A DNA stretch of 64,000 nucleotides from Bacteroidia bacterium 43-41. Its GTDB lineage: Bacteria > Bacteroidota > Bacteroidia > Bacteroidales > Dysgonomonadaceae. A model generated the notes under the pieces. That model was given only the letters and a program-made list of their open reading frames with translations, ran no database searches and was not told where the DNA came from. The position numbers and the translations under genes were made by a program. Below are positions 27,927 through 36,539 of this stretch, in pieces. The DNA is taken from contig MKTD01000023.1 of assembly GCA_001898165.1 (NCBI GenBank), forward strand, positions 1 through 64,000, written 5' to 3'. Position 1 is the stretch's first letter, and each line of letters starts with the position of its first letter.

Positions 27927-29111
27927 TCAGTAATTGGTTTTAATTGAATCAACCGTGATTGTTTCAACCGATTTAAAAATTTCCATACCCGTGGTCACAG
28001 AATCGGGACATTTATCCATTTTCTTCAGGAATTCATTTCCGGCTTTGTCATACGATCTTACACGCGAAACAAGTTCATCGAGACGCGGTTTAGACGCTTT
28101 GGCCTTGACCAGAAATTCTGCCACATCCGATTTCAGGGTAGTGGAAAGCGAATCGGTGAGTTCCGAAATTTCCTGAAGGGAAAGCTGATAGTCGGTGAGT
28201 GTTGTGCTCCTGAACTTTTCAACACAATCGCCGAGGTTCTTCATTCCGATGCCCAGTTTCGAAAAATCGGCTGATTTTATTGTCAGATCTTTTGATTGGC
28301 CGCACCCGCAATCCGACGGCTCGTAAGGTAACCCGACCTGCCTGGGCGGAACGGTTGGAGGTTCGGGATCGCCAATAACCTCGTCGCCCGATTTTGGCTC
28401 TGCCGGTGTTGGTTCGGTGGGGTTAGGCTGTTCTCCGGTTGTCGGTTTTGGCTTTGGAGTTGGGGTTGAATCTTTCGACGGTGTTGGATCGGAGGATTTT
28501 GGGGTCTGGTCCGATTTCGGCTGTTCTTTGGCCTGTGGCTGTCCAGTGCCATTTTTACAAAACTGCTGCCGTTTTTCGATGCGTTTCAGATTTTCCGAGG
28601 CTGCTTCGTAACCTTTTTCCATATCTTCGAGTTCTGCTTCGTGCTTTAAAATTTCACGAATATTTTCACCAAATTTTTGTGCAGCCTGCTGCACTTCAAC
28701 AATGCCTGTAGCAGCGCTTAACGACTTTCCCCAAAGGTCGCCAACCGCTTCGCCAAACTGTTTTTCCACAATTTTTTCGAACGCCTCACCCGAAGCTGTT
28801 TTGCCCACATTATTTTTAAGTTCTTCCGCGTTGGCGCTGGCAATCATCTCGGATAAAGCAGTGCCCTTATCAGCAATTTCTGCGGCGACTTTAACAGCAC
28901 CCGAAGTTTTTCCGTTTGCAACAATAGTTAAACCTGCCTTCGCCAGCAATTCGATGGTTGAACTCACAAGCTCGTCCCTTGCCTTTTCAAATTCTTTTGA
29001 CCCGGCGGTTTTTTGAAGCCGCTCAGTGGCATCCACCAGATTTTCGATGGCAGCTTTCCTCATTTTTTCCAACGCAGCCTTGGTTTCGTCGTCGCAGTTT
29101 ACTACTTCCAC
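27927..29111 (-). CDS. Coiled-coil/proline-rich segment, 3' part of a split exported protein
   Basis: The open reading starts at an internal GTG (VEVVNCDDET) and is probably not a separate gene. Reading upstream in the same frame through a TAG at 29184-29186 gives an Ig-like segment (GLRVGKTTLQAKTDCDEKTG) joined to the upstream half-gene. Residues 10-195 are long charged helices with coiled-coil character. Residues about 195-260 are a low-complexity Pro/Thr/Lys linker (PTPSKDSTPTPKPKPTTG). A Cys-Gly-Cys-Gly element (DCGCGQS) and a second helical region follow to the end (MEIFKSVETITVDSIKTNY). Unknown function. A copy of its last codons recurs at 31567-31641. Confidence 0.55.
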   Translation of the reverse strand: MEVVNCDDETKAALEKMRKAAIENLVDATERLQKTAGSKEFEKARDELVSSTIELLAKAGLTIVANGKTSGAVKVAAEIADKGTALSEMIASANAEELKNNVGKTASGEAFEKIVEKQFGEAVGDLWGKSLSAATGIVEVQQAAQKFGENIREILKHEAELEDMEKGYEAASENLKRIEKRQQFCKNGTGQPQAKEQPKSDQTPKSSDPTPSKDSTPTPKPKPTTGEQPNPTEPTPAEPKSGDEVIGDPEPPTVPPRQVGLPYEPSDCGCGQSKDLTIKSADFSKLGIGMKNLGDCVEKFRSTTLTDYQLSLQEISELTDSLSTTLKSDVAEFLVKAKASKPRLDELVSRVRSYDKAGNEFLKKMDKCPDSVTTGMEIFKSVETITVDSIKTNY

Positions 29112-29183
29112 TTCAACGGCAGGCCCGGTTTTTTCGTCACAATCGGTTTTGGCCTGAAGGGTGGTTTTCCCTACACGTAAACC

Positions 29184-29186
29184 CTA
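29184..29186 (-). other. In-frame TAG interrupting the split gene
   Basis: TAG follows GTT ACG CTC and precedes GGT TTA CGT in the frame shared with the downstream half. A one-base change from CAG (Gln) would explain it. Confidence 0.55.
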
Positions 29187-29296
29187 GAGCGTAACTTCGT
29201 TGCCAACACCAACTGCCGATAAAATGCCCGGATCAGCCGGTACAAATTTCACCAGTTCGGAGGCATTGGCCGGTTGCGCATCAACGGGAACAGTCT

Positions 29297-30385
29297 TTAT
29301 ACCCGATTGTTTTTTCCGTCAATGTCGTACAATGCAATCTGTGGCATGGGCTGTCCGCCGTTGTAATTTTCAACCTTTACATAAGAAGCAACTTTCGAGG
29401 CTTGCGCCGTTTTACCATTGGGAGCAGTATATTCAACATACAGCGTACCTTTCCCCGGAGTGGCTCCTGTAAGGATGGCAGACGATTCGTCATCGGCTTC
29501 CACAGTCATCATCGAAGCGGGTTCCACCCAAAACCTGTATTTTCCACCTTCAGGCTTTCCTGAAGCAAAAACATCGTACCGGTCGTTTGTGCCGAGTTCA
29601 GAACAGCCGTAAAGCGATACTTCGGGCTTGTCAGATTCCTTATAAGGAACTATGGTAATTTGCAGTGATTTTTCCTCGGTGAAAAATCCCATCCCTTTCG
29701 AATAGGTTTGTGCTTGCCAACTTCTGCTGAAATTCCAACTGGCCTGATACCCCTTGTCTGTTTTTGTAATTGAACAACCCTTTTTGGAAGACTGGTCGCA
29801 GCTTGCAATGCATTCAATGCTACGGTCGTCGATAACTGGTCCGTTATCGGTAGTCTTACCGTCATAAAAATATCGACTCTCGTGTGAGCCCTTTGCTAAG
29901 ATAGCAATGCCTATTTCGGCCGATTTTTCATCACCGGTATATGTAAATTGGATTGAAGTTAGCTTTGCGGTCGATCCTCCAGAAGCCTGATCAGTACTGG
30001 CATTTTCCATAATTAGTTTACCACCGATGACTTCTTTTTCCAACTGCCATCCTTCTTCTGATCCGGATCCGGAAACCGTTGCGTTTTTGGGTTCACCTGC
30101 ATCCGGGTTATAATAAAATTCAGTTTCAGGATTTTCGGCCCAATTTTCGATGATTGCAATAACCTGTCCGCTTGATGATCCTTTCCCGGTTGCATGAAAT
30201 TCTCTAACCCGATCATTGCCATAGACTTCATCGGCTAGTCTATCGATGGTATCTACTTTGGAAGTATAGCTATTCGACACCTTCGCCGTGAGTTGCCACA
30301 ATTGGCGGCCTTCTGCATTTTGTGCAAAAAAAACGGAGCTTTTAAAAAGCAAAATCAGAATGATTGAAAACGGAATTAGCTTCAT
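29297..30385 (-). CDS. Exported protein, N-terminal part of the split Ig/coiled-coil protein
   Basis: A 362-residue reading with signal peptide (1-21, SVFFAQ). Residues 25-260 are a beta-rich region I cannot assign, containing a cluster of cysteines (ECIASCDQSSKKGC). From about 265 it looks like bacterial Ig-like repeats (VSLYGCSELGTNDRY; GATPGKGTLYVEYTAPNGK; IALYDIDG). The protein stops abruptly after DGKNNRV, where the A-run breaks the frame; the -1 frame continues the Ig-like sequence. Function unknown. It lies between the two LAPLVPEK paralogues in the minus-strand cluster. Confidence 0.7.
   Translation of the reverse strand: MKLIPFSIILILLFKSSVFFAQNAEGRQLWQLTAKVSNSYTSKVDTIDRLADEVYGNDRVREFHATGKGSSSGQVIAIIENWAENPETEFYYNPDAGEPKNATVSGSGSEEGWQLEKEVIGGKLIMENASTDQASGGSTAKLTSIQFTYTGDEKSAEIGIAILAKGSHESRYFYDGKTTDNGPVIDDRSIECIASCDQSSKKGCSITKTDKGYQASWNFSRSWQAQTYSKGMGFFTEEKSLQITIVPYKESDKPEVSLYGCSELGTNDRYDVFASGKPEGGKYRFWVEPASMMTVEADDESSAILTGATPGKGTLYVEYTAPNGKTAQASKVASYVKVENYNGGQPMPQIALYDIDGKNNRV
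29309..29315 (-). other. A_AAA_AAC heptamer at the frame change
   Basis: On the minus strand the codons GGA AAA AAC place A_AAA_AAC exactly in the X_XXY_YYZ phase of classical -1 ribosomal slip sites. Slipping there enters the frame that continues the protein (CAA TCG GGT ATA AAG). A one-base deletion in the A-run gives the same result. Confidence 0.5.
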
Positions 30386-30454
30386 TATATTCAGTGTTTA
30401 TGTTTACAATTGGCGGAAACAGGTTGTCCTCTCCTTCAAAGTCCGGCGAATGGC

Positions 30455-31531
30455 TTATTTTTCCGGCACCAATGGCGCCAAACGGTCATCATCAGGTTCC
30501 AATGGCGCCAAAGGCGGTGGGGGGTTAGACGGTGGCGGAAGCGGTCCGTCGTTGATTAAAACAAGGTTGACCGAAACGTAAGTGGAGGTTTCGATAGGAT
30601 ATTCATTTGTATAGCGTTTTGCCGTACCTTCATAAACATAGACACGAGGATTAAGCAAAAAAGCATCGAATTCTTTTACATCTTTGATCAGCAACTGTTC
30701 ATATGTATATGTGCCTTCCTCATCCTCATAGGGCATATCCGGATCATTGATAGTGTAAGGAATACCCAGGCTTACAGGCTTATCAACTGCCTCCAATTGC
30801 TTCGTTTCATCGTTCCAACGAAAATTTTCCCCGGGTGCTACCGGCTGTTCATTCATATATTTCAACTTTTTTCCGCCGGTGATCCATAACACATATTCCG
30901 GTTTCGGCGTTAACGGTACAACCTTGGGGTTCCCTGCCTCCACGTATGATTTTATTTCAATATTTATAGCTTCTAAATCGTTACCCCCTTCAGCGGACTG
31001 TTTTCCTGTTACAACATACTTCCATTGTGGAGGTTTTCCCGAAGTTTTATTGATATCCACCCAACCTTGCGATATACTTTTATAAGCTACATTCAAAGTG
31101 TACTCTTTTGTTGTTCCCCCTATTTCATCATAAGAACTGCCGCCGAGAAAAACGGGAATATGCCAGCCTTCTCCAAGCTTCCAGCGTTCAGCAGGATATT
31201 TCATATACGTTTTAACTCTGTCCGGATAAGCTCTTCCGTAAATCTCGGTTTTGATTGATGTTTGCTGTTGTGTACAACTCTCTTTATATTTATCATTAGG
31301 GTTAGGAGGATCAGATTTAGGCTTAGAATGGCTGATTTGATAGATATTAATAATGATGCGCCCCTTCAAAAGGCTCTTCAAATCTTCGTCGCCCATATTT
31401 TTAAGAACCTGGGCTCTTATTGCATCCGCCATCTCTTTCTGCCTTTTCGTTTGGCCAAAGGCTATTACGCTTATAAACAGAAAGATAAGGCAAAACACCC
31501 ATTTGATTGTTGTATGTGCATGTCTGTTCAT
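30455..31531 (-). CDS. Exported protein of unknown function, LAPLVPEK-tail paralogue 2
   Basis: A 358-residue protein with signal peptide (1-26, VIAFGQ), related along its length to the product of 26887-27876. Shared features are the MN-HAHT start, the KSISQGW segment, YVLWITGGKKLKY, LGIPYTINDPD, VKEFDAFLLNP and the 18-residue tail LAPLEPDDDRLAPLVPEK. The tail is preceded by a Pro-rich spacer (PLPPPSNPPPP). There is no lipobox. The upstream 115 bases also match those before paralogue 1, so the unit was duplicated with flanking DNA. Function unknown; probably periplasmic or surface-located. Confidence 0.75.
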   Translation of the reverse strand: MNRHAHTTIKWVFCLIFLFISVIAFGQTKRQKEMADAIRAQVLKNMGDEDLKSLLKGRIIINIYQISHSKPKSDPPNPNDKYKESCTQQQTSIKTEIYGRAYPDRVKTYMKYPAERWKLGEGWHIPVFLGGSSYDEIGGTTKEYTLNVAYKSISQGWVDINKTSGKPPQWKYVVTGKQSAEGGNDLEAINIEIKSYVEAGNPKVVPLTPKPEYVLWITGGKKLKYMNEQPVAPGENFRWNDETKQLEAVDKPVSLGIPYTINDPDMPYEDEEGTYTYEQLLIKDVKEFDAFLLNPRVYVYEGTAKRYTNEYPIETSTYVSVNLVLINDGPLPPPSNPPPPLAPLEPDDDRLAPLVPEK

Positions 31532-31566
31532 CGTTATTCGTTTTTATTTTTTGATAAGAGATGTGA

Positions 31567-31641
31567 TTATTGCCATGAGTTTCGGTAATTGGTTTTAATT
31601 GAGTCAATTGTAATTGTTTCAACCGATTTAAAAATTTCCAT
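31567..31641 (-). pseudogene. Duplicated 3' end of the Ig/coiled-coil gene
   Basis: A 24-codon reading, MEIFKSVETITIDSIKTNY plus RNSWQ, nearly repeats the last 19 residues of the gene ending at 27927, and the DNA identity continues into the upstream region of paralogue 2. It is the relic of a tandem duplication. Confidence 0.7.
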
Positions 31642-31655
31642 GCTCGGCGAATCGC

Positions 31656-33194
31656 TTATTTTTCCGGTACCAAGGGCGCCAAAGGGTCATTGGGTCCGAA
31701 CATGCTTTCAGGATGTTCCTGGAGATATTTTCTCAGCTTGTCAAGCACCCTTTTTCTCAGTTTTTCAGCTTCCGGATTGGGCTCATCGAACATGTCCTTT
31801 TCCTCAATCTGATTGTTATCTTCAGACTTAATTGATTTTGTGCCTTTAGGGTATAACGTCAGGTTCACTTGAGCATTCCTCCAAACGGATCTGCGCCCTC
31901 CATTGTAATCTTCGTCATAAAATGAAGTGCCTTCCAGGAAAAGGGTAATATCACCCACAGGGCCAAGCAGGTAATCTTCAAATCCGGTTGGCGGCAAGAG
32001 AGAAGCCAGGGGATCACCGACACTGTCATCAAAAGGATCAGCTTCTACCTCTTTTGGCTTTTGGTCATCGGTTCCCGTTGCCCTAATAATGATAGGCTCA
32101 GTTTTTTCGTTTTCCCCATATTCCTGGTCGGAAAATGCAGTTTTACCGGGACTGGACAGTTTGCCCGTGGAACCACAATCTACAAGCGCATCTGCGTCTT
32201 CATTCCAGCACATCACCTTCCCATACCCTTCGGCACCCTGCCCCACTCCGCTTAAAAGCAGCACATAACTGTTATCCGGAGCATTTATCGTTGCTCCGCT
32301 ATTTCTCAGCTTTTCAACCGTTAGCTGCAAACCGTCATCTTTTAAGGTGCCCTCGATTTTTTCGTCAAGAGTTTTCACCCATTTTTTTTTGCCATTAGTA
32401 CCCTTAACACTCACGTACCCCTCTCTGGTCTCATGCTTAGATATATGCAAAGGATGTCTTCTTGTATATCTTGATGTGTAGTCGGGACTATAAACATCTA
32501 TCAGTGAACTGCCGGACAAAACGGTTAAAGGTAATTTCTTCTCGGTAGGGGTGAGAGGACGACGCAGTGATCGTAGCATCCGGATGACATCGGGACCCAC
32601 CCGGCATTCAAGTGTTGTAGAATAGATACGATTATTTATATTGTCTGATGTCTTTTTCCCTTCTCCGTTAACATGCACCTCCCGGTCAAACAGACACAAG
32701 GTGATGTCGGCATATATCGAGTCTGTAGGCTTCAGTACTCTTACTATGCATTTGTCTGATATTTCCACTGAGGTACTGTCTGATGCCGTGTAGCGGTGAA
32801 CAACCTTTAAGCGGTCATCCACGCCCTTGTCCGGCGCCTTGTATAAAACCCGGGCTGTGCCCGAAATATCAGGTTTAGTTTTTGAGGTGCTGAAGGAGCC
32901 GTATTGAGCGCTCAGTTCCAACGTTGCATCTGCCATTGATTTTGAATCACAACCCGACAGTTTAATAACTAACGGAACAGTTCCTTTTGCTTCAACGCCA
33001 TAGTACCTGTGGTCAAACTGCACAAGACGATCTAAGGTATCTTCAATTGCGGTAAAATCGGAAGCTAATTCCGGCCTTTGCATATCCAAATCCCGGCAGG
33101 TGATTATACGCTGGCCACATTTCCGGCAATCATCTTTACCAACGGCAAAAGCGGTTGTGGTAAAAATCAGGGTTAATAATATCAGGTATTTCAT
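31656..33194 (-). CDS. Exported protein of unknown function with LAPLVPEK tail
   Basis: A 512-residue protein with signal peptide (1-17, TAFA), then a Cys-rich start (DDCRKCGQRIITC). The sequence is beta-rich with no family I recognise. It ends GPNDPLAPLVPEK, the same final eight residues as the two paralogues, and has a related internal DPLASLLPP near residue 397. Outside the tail I see no clear similarity to the paralogues, so the tail may be a shared module. A basic helical segment (KLRKRVLDKLRKYLQEHPE) precedes the tail. It is 10 bases downstream of the 349-residue gene in the same direction. Confidence 0.75.
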   Translation of the reverse strand: MKYLILLTLIFTTTAFAVGKDDCRKCGQRIITCRDLDMQRPELASDFTAIEDTLDRLVQFDHRYYGVEAKGTVPLVIKLSGCDSKSMADATLELSAQYGSFSTSKTKPDISGTARVLYKAPDKGVDDRLKVVHRYTASDSTSVEISDKCIVRVLKPTDSIYADITLCLFDREVHVNGEGKKTSDNINNRIYSTTLECRVGPDVIRMLRSLRRPLTPTEKKLPLTVLSGSSLIDVYSPDYTSRYTRRHPLHISKHETREGYVSVKGTNGKKKWVKTLDEKIEGTLKDDGLQLTVEKLRNSGATINAPDNSYVLLLSGVGQGAEGYGKVMCWNEDADALVDCGSTGKLSSPGKTAFSDQEYGENEKTEPIIIRATGTDDQKPKEVEADPFDDSVGDPLASLLPPTGFEDYLLGPVGDITLFLEGTSFYDEDYNGGRRSVWRNAQVNLTLYPKGTKSIKSEDNNQIEEKDMFDEPNPEAEKLRKRVLDKLRKYLQEHPESMFGPNDPLAPLVPEK

Positions 33195-33204
33195 AGTGTT
33201 ACAA

Positions 33205-34254
33205 TTATTTTACATCGAGCAACGCTTTCAGGGCATTGGCATCAATTTGTTTAACAAACGCGCAGTGCTTTTGGGCTTCATAGTTGTTATATTTTGAACA
33301 ATTGCAATTGTCATTATATACCTCTGTGAGTGTGTGTACTGCAATTATTTGTACATCGTTGCGAGGCAACGACCGGTCGAAATATTCCGGATTAAACTGC
33401 ATGTATGGATTTTCGTTTTCATTATCTGTGATGCGTGCAATAGTGCTGCTGTTGTAGTAAGCAGGAAGTTTGAGTTGTTCGGGCGAATAGGTTGCTCTAT
33501 CGTTCTTTATTACATTTATTATCTCTGAAACATATTCTTCCTTGTTCAGTTTATAATTCAACTCGTAATAATCAAGTTGAAGTTTAAACAGTTCGTCAAT
33601 AGTAACAGGAATCCAGTACGGAGGGCGTGTTGTACCCGCAACTACTATGATGCCGGAACTGTAAGCCGTTACACCTTCGGCCAGTTCTTTTACTACCCGG
33701 GGTTTTATAAATACTCTGTTGAGCTTATCTGCAGCCGCCGACAAATCTTCATGGTATCCGTCCGCCCCATAATTCAGATAACTTTCGGCTGTAGATTTCG
33801 GATAGTTGAAGTCAATATCGCAACTCGTAACTTCCATGCAGTGCTTCTGCACTTGTCCTGACTTGTCCTGAAAATAAGGGCAAAACAGTATTGCTATGCG
33901 GCCACCGACAAGTAATTTTGTTAGCGGTTTTGTTAACGGTGTTCGCATGAATCCTGTATTTTCATCAAATATTCTAACGTTTATCGAAGGTTCAAAACCA
34001 ACAGGATTTTTCAAAACCGGATTTTGATGAAACGTTTCAACCATAGTTTCAATTTTTTGTCTATAACCGGCAACCTCACCGGGGGTAAGTTTGTAATCTC
34101 CGATTTCGCCGTATAACTGATGCTTATACGACCATTTGCCGGGTTGGTTGGGAAGCCAGTGTATTTCGTTTTGCGCATACAGGCAAACGGCAAAAGCGGT
34201 TGTGTCAAAAATCAGGACTAATAATATCAGGTAGAGTCTGGTTTTCATACGCAT
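33205..34254 (-). CDS. Exported protein of unknown function
   Basis: A 349-residue protein with signal peptide (about 1-27). Visible features are a long beta-rich middle with GTTRPPYWIPVTIDELFKLQ, a Cys cluster near the C-terminus (NDNCNCSKYNNY...KHC) and the end FVKQIDANALKALLDVK. The internal phrase PPYWIPVTIDE resembles conserved stretches of unannotated Bacteroidota exported proteins, but I cannot name a domain. A decayed copy of its last 31 codons lies at 36395-36490. It lies between the 512-residue and 704-residue genes; spacings of 10 and 15 bases suggest one transcript. Confidence 0.75.
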   Translation of the reverse strand: MRMKTRLYLILLVLIFDTTAFAVCLYAQNEIHWLPNQPGKWSYKHQLYGEIGDYKLTPGEVAGYRQKIETMVETFHQNPVLKNPVGFEPSINVRIFDENTGFMRTPLTKPLTKLLVGGRIAILFCPYFQDKSGQVQKHCMEVTSCDIDFNYPKSTAESYLNYGADGYHEDLSAAADKLNRVFIKPRVVKELAEGVTAYSSGIIVVAGTTRPPYWIPVTIDELFKLQLDYYELNYKLNKEEYVSEIINVIKNDRATYSPEQLKLPAYYNSSTIARITDNENENPYMQFNPEYFDRSLPRNDVQIIAVHTLTEVYNDNCNCSKYNNYEAQKHCAFVKQIDANALKALLDVK

Positions 34255-34269
34255 ATTTTTTATTGTTTA

Positions 34270-36384
34270 TTATTCTGATCCCGGCATTGATGGGAATCCC
34301 GGCTGTACAAATCCACCCGTTGCTTCAACCGAAGGGCCTCCTTCCAGCGAAACACGACCGGTAACTTCTCCTTCTATCAAACCGCCCAGGCCTGCTTTTA
34401 CACTGCTGGACAACTCTGCATTTTTTATTGCACCATTTTGCCCAACAGTTACCTCAACCATAACTTTGGCTTCACCTGTTACGTTACCATTGCCATAAGT
34501 TCCTTGAGCGCCTACACCCACCCCAACTTTGGTTTCATGTTTTATAAAATCGCGGCTTACTGACCAGAGTATCCCCTCACCTCCCGAAAGTTTTACATGC
34601 TCACAATCCAGTTCGAATGATATGGCGCCTACCCCCTGGTTTATTCCTTTTCCTAACGGGCAGTCGCCTTCTTTCTTTTTCGGAAGGTTTGATTCTAGCG
34701 GCTCAACAGGGTCAGGCGGCTGGGGTACTACACATTTTAATTCGATATATTTTTCAGCCAAATCAGCCGAATTTGAGGCCAAACCCACCGAAATCCCCTC
34801 ACGCCCCAGCACCTGCATTTCACGCTGCAGGTTCATCAACTCGTTGTAACTGGGTGAATAAATTTTTTCAAGAATGGGATTGGTAAATGCATAATAATCT
34901 GACACAGCCTCTTTAAAAGCAGAATACTGCAGTTTGTATGCTTTGTACTCCAGCGAATATTGGTCACCATAAAAATCTTTATGGTGCAGGCACAACTCGT
35001 ACTCTTCCTGTTCCCGCTTGTATTTATTTTGATCGATTTCTGCCTGAACTTTTGCCCTACAAATGTCGTTGTCGCCGCAGGCATCGCGTTCATCTATCAG
35101 CTTCTGAAGCTCCTGCCACAATAGCTTCAATCTTTCGGTATGCGGCGGTAAAGCCTCACTATATTTTTCGGCAATTTCCGGACCCTGCCCGAATAGTTTT
35201 GTGCTTTCTTTAAGCGCCTTATGCCAATTGCTGTTAGCTCCAAAAAGCAACGCGGTCGCATCATCGAAAAGCATCCGTTCTTTCGAAAAATCACGTCTGA
35301 ACACAATGGCTCCATCAGGATCTTTACCAGCTTTTTCACTCTGTTTCAGCACAACAGCAAGCGTTGAGTTGAACTCTTGAAGCAGTTGCTGCATACGGGA
35401 ATTTACCTGCCCCACATAGTTTTGGATTAATTCTTTCTGAGGAGCCGCTTTCTCTATTTCTTCTACCGGCATTTCGGGCACTGACACATCGCCTGAATTT
35501 CCCTTTTCATTAGCCAGTGGCTCGTTTTGGCTGCCTTCGGGCTTTGGGGGCTGCGCTTCCTGAGCCTTTTTGTAAGCAGCAAATCCCACAGCAGAATAAT
35601 TATCCGCCAATGCTTTTCGTAAATACTCAGTGGCTTTGGCGAAATTGCCTTCGCATTTGGCTATCAGTCCTAAGCCAAGGTAGGGCGACGTCATTTCGGG
35701 TGCGGCTCTCAGCGCTTTTTCAAAATATAATTTAGCATCGTTGTTGTACCCCATTTCGCGGTAAACCCAACCAATATTACACAAAACAAGCCCTATATTG
35801 GGTTTGAGCTTGTCGGCATACTTAAGTACCTGCAAGGCTTTTGTAAATTCACCCATATCTTTAAGTACCACACCAAGGTTGTTGGCGGTAAGAATGTCGT
35901 CAGGTTTCTGAATGGCGCTTGATGCAATGGTATATATTGATGCCGAGCCTGCGCCAACCATGGTGAAAAGGGCACCTACATCGGAGCCGTCGGTTGGTTT
36001 CTTTGATTTCTCCAGCAGGGATTTCAAACCGGGCAGGTCGCCTGACTTGGGTCCATATTGAGCCATAAGTCCTTTTGCCATGGTAACGTAACTATCGCGG
36101 GTGAGGTCGATAATTTTAAGTGGCGTAGTTTTTACTGCGGGACAATCCTGTTTTCCTCCGGGCTTTACACCGGGTTGGCCGACGCCCTTGTTTCTGGCAG
36201 CAGCAATCGAACTCATCTGGTCAGCCCATTTCTCTAAAGTTGCTTCTTCTTCCTCAGTAAGATCTTGTCCGGCTTGTTGCTTGGCTATGATTTGCTTAAT
36301 GTCGCTGGGAATGTTGCCGGGCTGGGCAAATGTCCCAATACTAAAACTCAGGAAAAGAAAGAGTAATATCAGGTATTTCTTCAT
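34270..36384 (-). CDS. Exported TPR-repeat protein
   Basis: A 704-residue protein with signal peptide (1-20, GTFAQ). Residues about 160-275 contain three TPR units (ANNLGVVLKDMGEFTKALQV; LCNIGWVYREMGYNNDAKLY; YLGLGLIAKCEGNFAKATEY), typical of protein-protein scaffolds. A long helical region (about 320-560) with Lys/Glu-rich stretches follows, then a Gly-rich C-terminal part (about 605-704, VGVGVGAQGTYGNGNVTGEA) that looks like short amphipathic beta strands. It has no lipobox. It probably organises other exported proteins of the cluster, but this is inference. Confidence 0.8.
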   Translation of the reverse strand: MKKYLILLFLFLSFSIGTFAQPGNIPSDIKQIIAKQQAGQDLTEEEEATLEKWADQMSSIAAARNKGVGQPGVKPGGKQDCPAVKTTPLKIIDLTRDSYVTMAKGLMAQYGPKSGDLPGLKSLLEKSKKPTDGSDVGALFTMVGAGSASIYTIASSAIQKPDDILTANNLGVVLKDMGEFTKALQVLKYADKLKPNIGLVLCNIGWVYREMGYNNDAKLYFEKALRAAPEMTSPYLGLGLIAKCEGNFAKATEYLRKALADNYSAVGFAAYKKAQEAQPPKPEGSQNEPLANEKGNSGDVSVPEMPVEEIEKAAPQKELIQNYVGQVNSRMQQLLQEFNSTLAVVLKQSEKAGKDPDGAIVFRRDFSKERMLFDDATALLFGANSNWHKALKESTKLFGQGPEIAEKYSEALPPHTERLKLLWQELQKLIDERDACGDNDICRAKVQAEIDQNKYKREQEEYELCLHHKDFYGDQYSLEYKAYKLQYSAFKEAVSDYYAFTNPILEKIYSPSYNELMNLQREMQVLGREGISVGLASNSADLAEKYIELKCVVPQPPDPVEPLESNLPKKKEGDCPLGKGINQGVGAISFELDCEHVKLSGGEGILWSVSRDFIKHETKVGVGVGAQGTYGNGNVTGEAKVMVEVTVGQNGAIKNAELSSSVKAGLGGLIEGEVTGRVSLEGGPSVEATGGFVQPGFPSMPGSE

Positions 36385-36394
36385 AGTGTTACAA

Positions 36395-36490
36395 TTATTT
36401 TATGTCACGCAACACCTTCAGGGCATTGCCATTAATTTGTTTAACGAACTTGCAGTGCCTTTTGCTTTCATGGCCGTAAGCTTCTTTACA
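36395..36490 (-). pseudogene. Decayed 3' end of a second copy of the 349-residue gene
   Basis: Thirty-one codons from TGT read CKEAYGHESKRHCKFVKQIN followed by GNALKVLRDIK and TAA. This aligns with the C-terminus of the gene at 33205-34254 (HCAFVKQIDANALKALLDVK), including the cysteine spacing. The following untranslated bases (TAGTGTTACAATTATTTTA on the plus strand) are also shared. The upstream part is gone. Confidence 0.7.
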
Positions 36491-36501
36491 TTATTCTCAA
36501 G

Positions 36502-36528
36502 CCGTTGTTGGCCGGAAACCAACAACGG
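36502..36528. repeat. Inverted repeat after the DUF4412-like gene
   Basis: CCGTTGTTGG and CCAACAACGG form perfect 10-base arms around a 7-base loop, 12 bases past the stop of the upstream minus-strand gene. No U-run follows in the minus direction, so it may stabilise a 3' end more than terminate. Confidence 0.55.
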
Positions 36529-36539
36529 TGGAGCATCTT

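Larger units (their letters stand above)
27927..30385 (-). pseudogene. Single exported Ig/coiled-coil gene interrupted by a frameshift and a stop
   Basis: Joining the two readings with a -1 shift at the A-run (29309-29315) and reading across the TAG at 29184-29186 gives one continuous protein of about 810 residues. It has a signal peptide, beta-rich N-terminus, Ig-like domains, coiled coil, Pro-rich linker and helical C-terminus. The segment between the halves keeps good protein character in the shifted frame (KTVPVDAQPANASELVKFVP). Decay or sequence error is more likely than two genes. Confidence 0.6.

Noticed and set aside
29116-29296. Separate small gene between the two halves of the Ig/coiled-coil gene
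   Set aside because: The frame is continuous with both halves apart from one shift and one TAG, so it belongs to the split gene.
26887-33194. LAPLVPEK tail as a type IX secretion C-terminal domain
   Set aside because: Those domains are about 70-100 residues with a beta-sandwich fold; this tail is only 8-18 residues.
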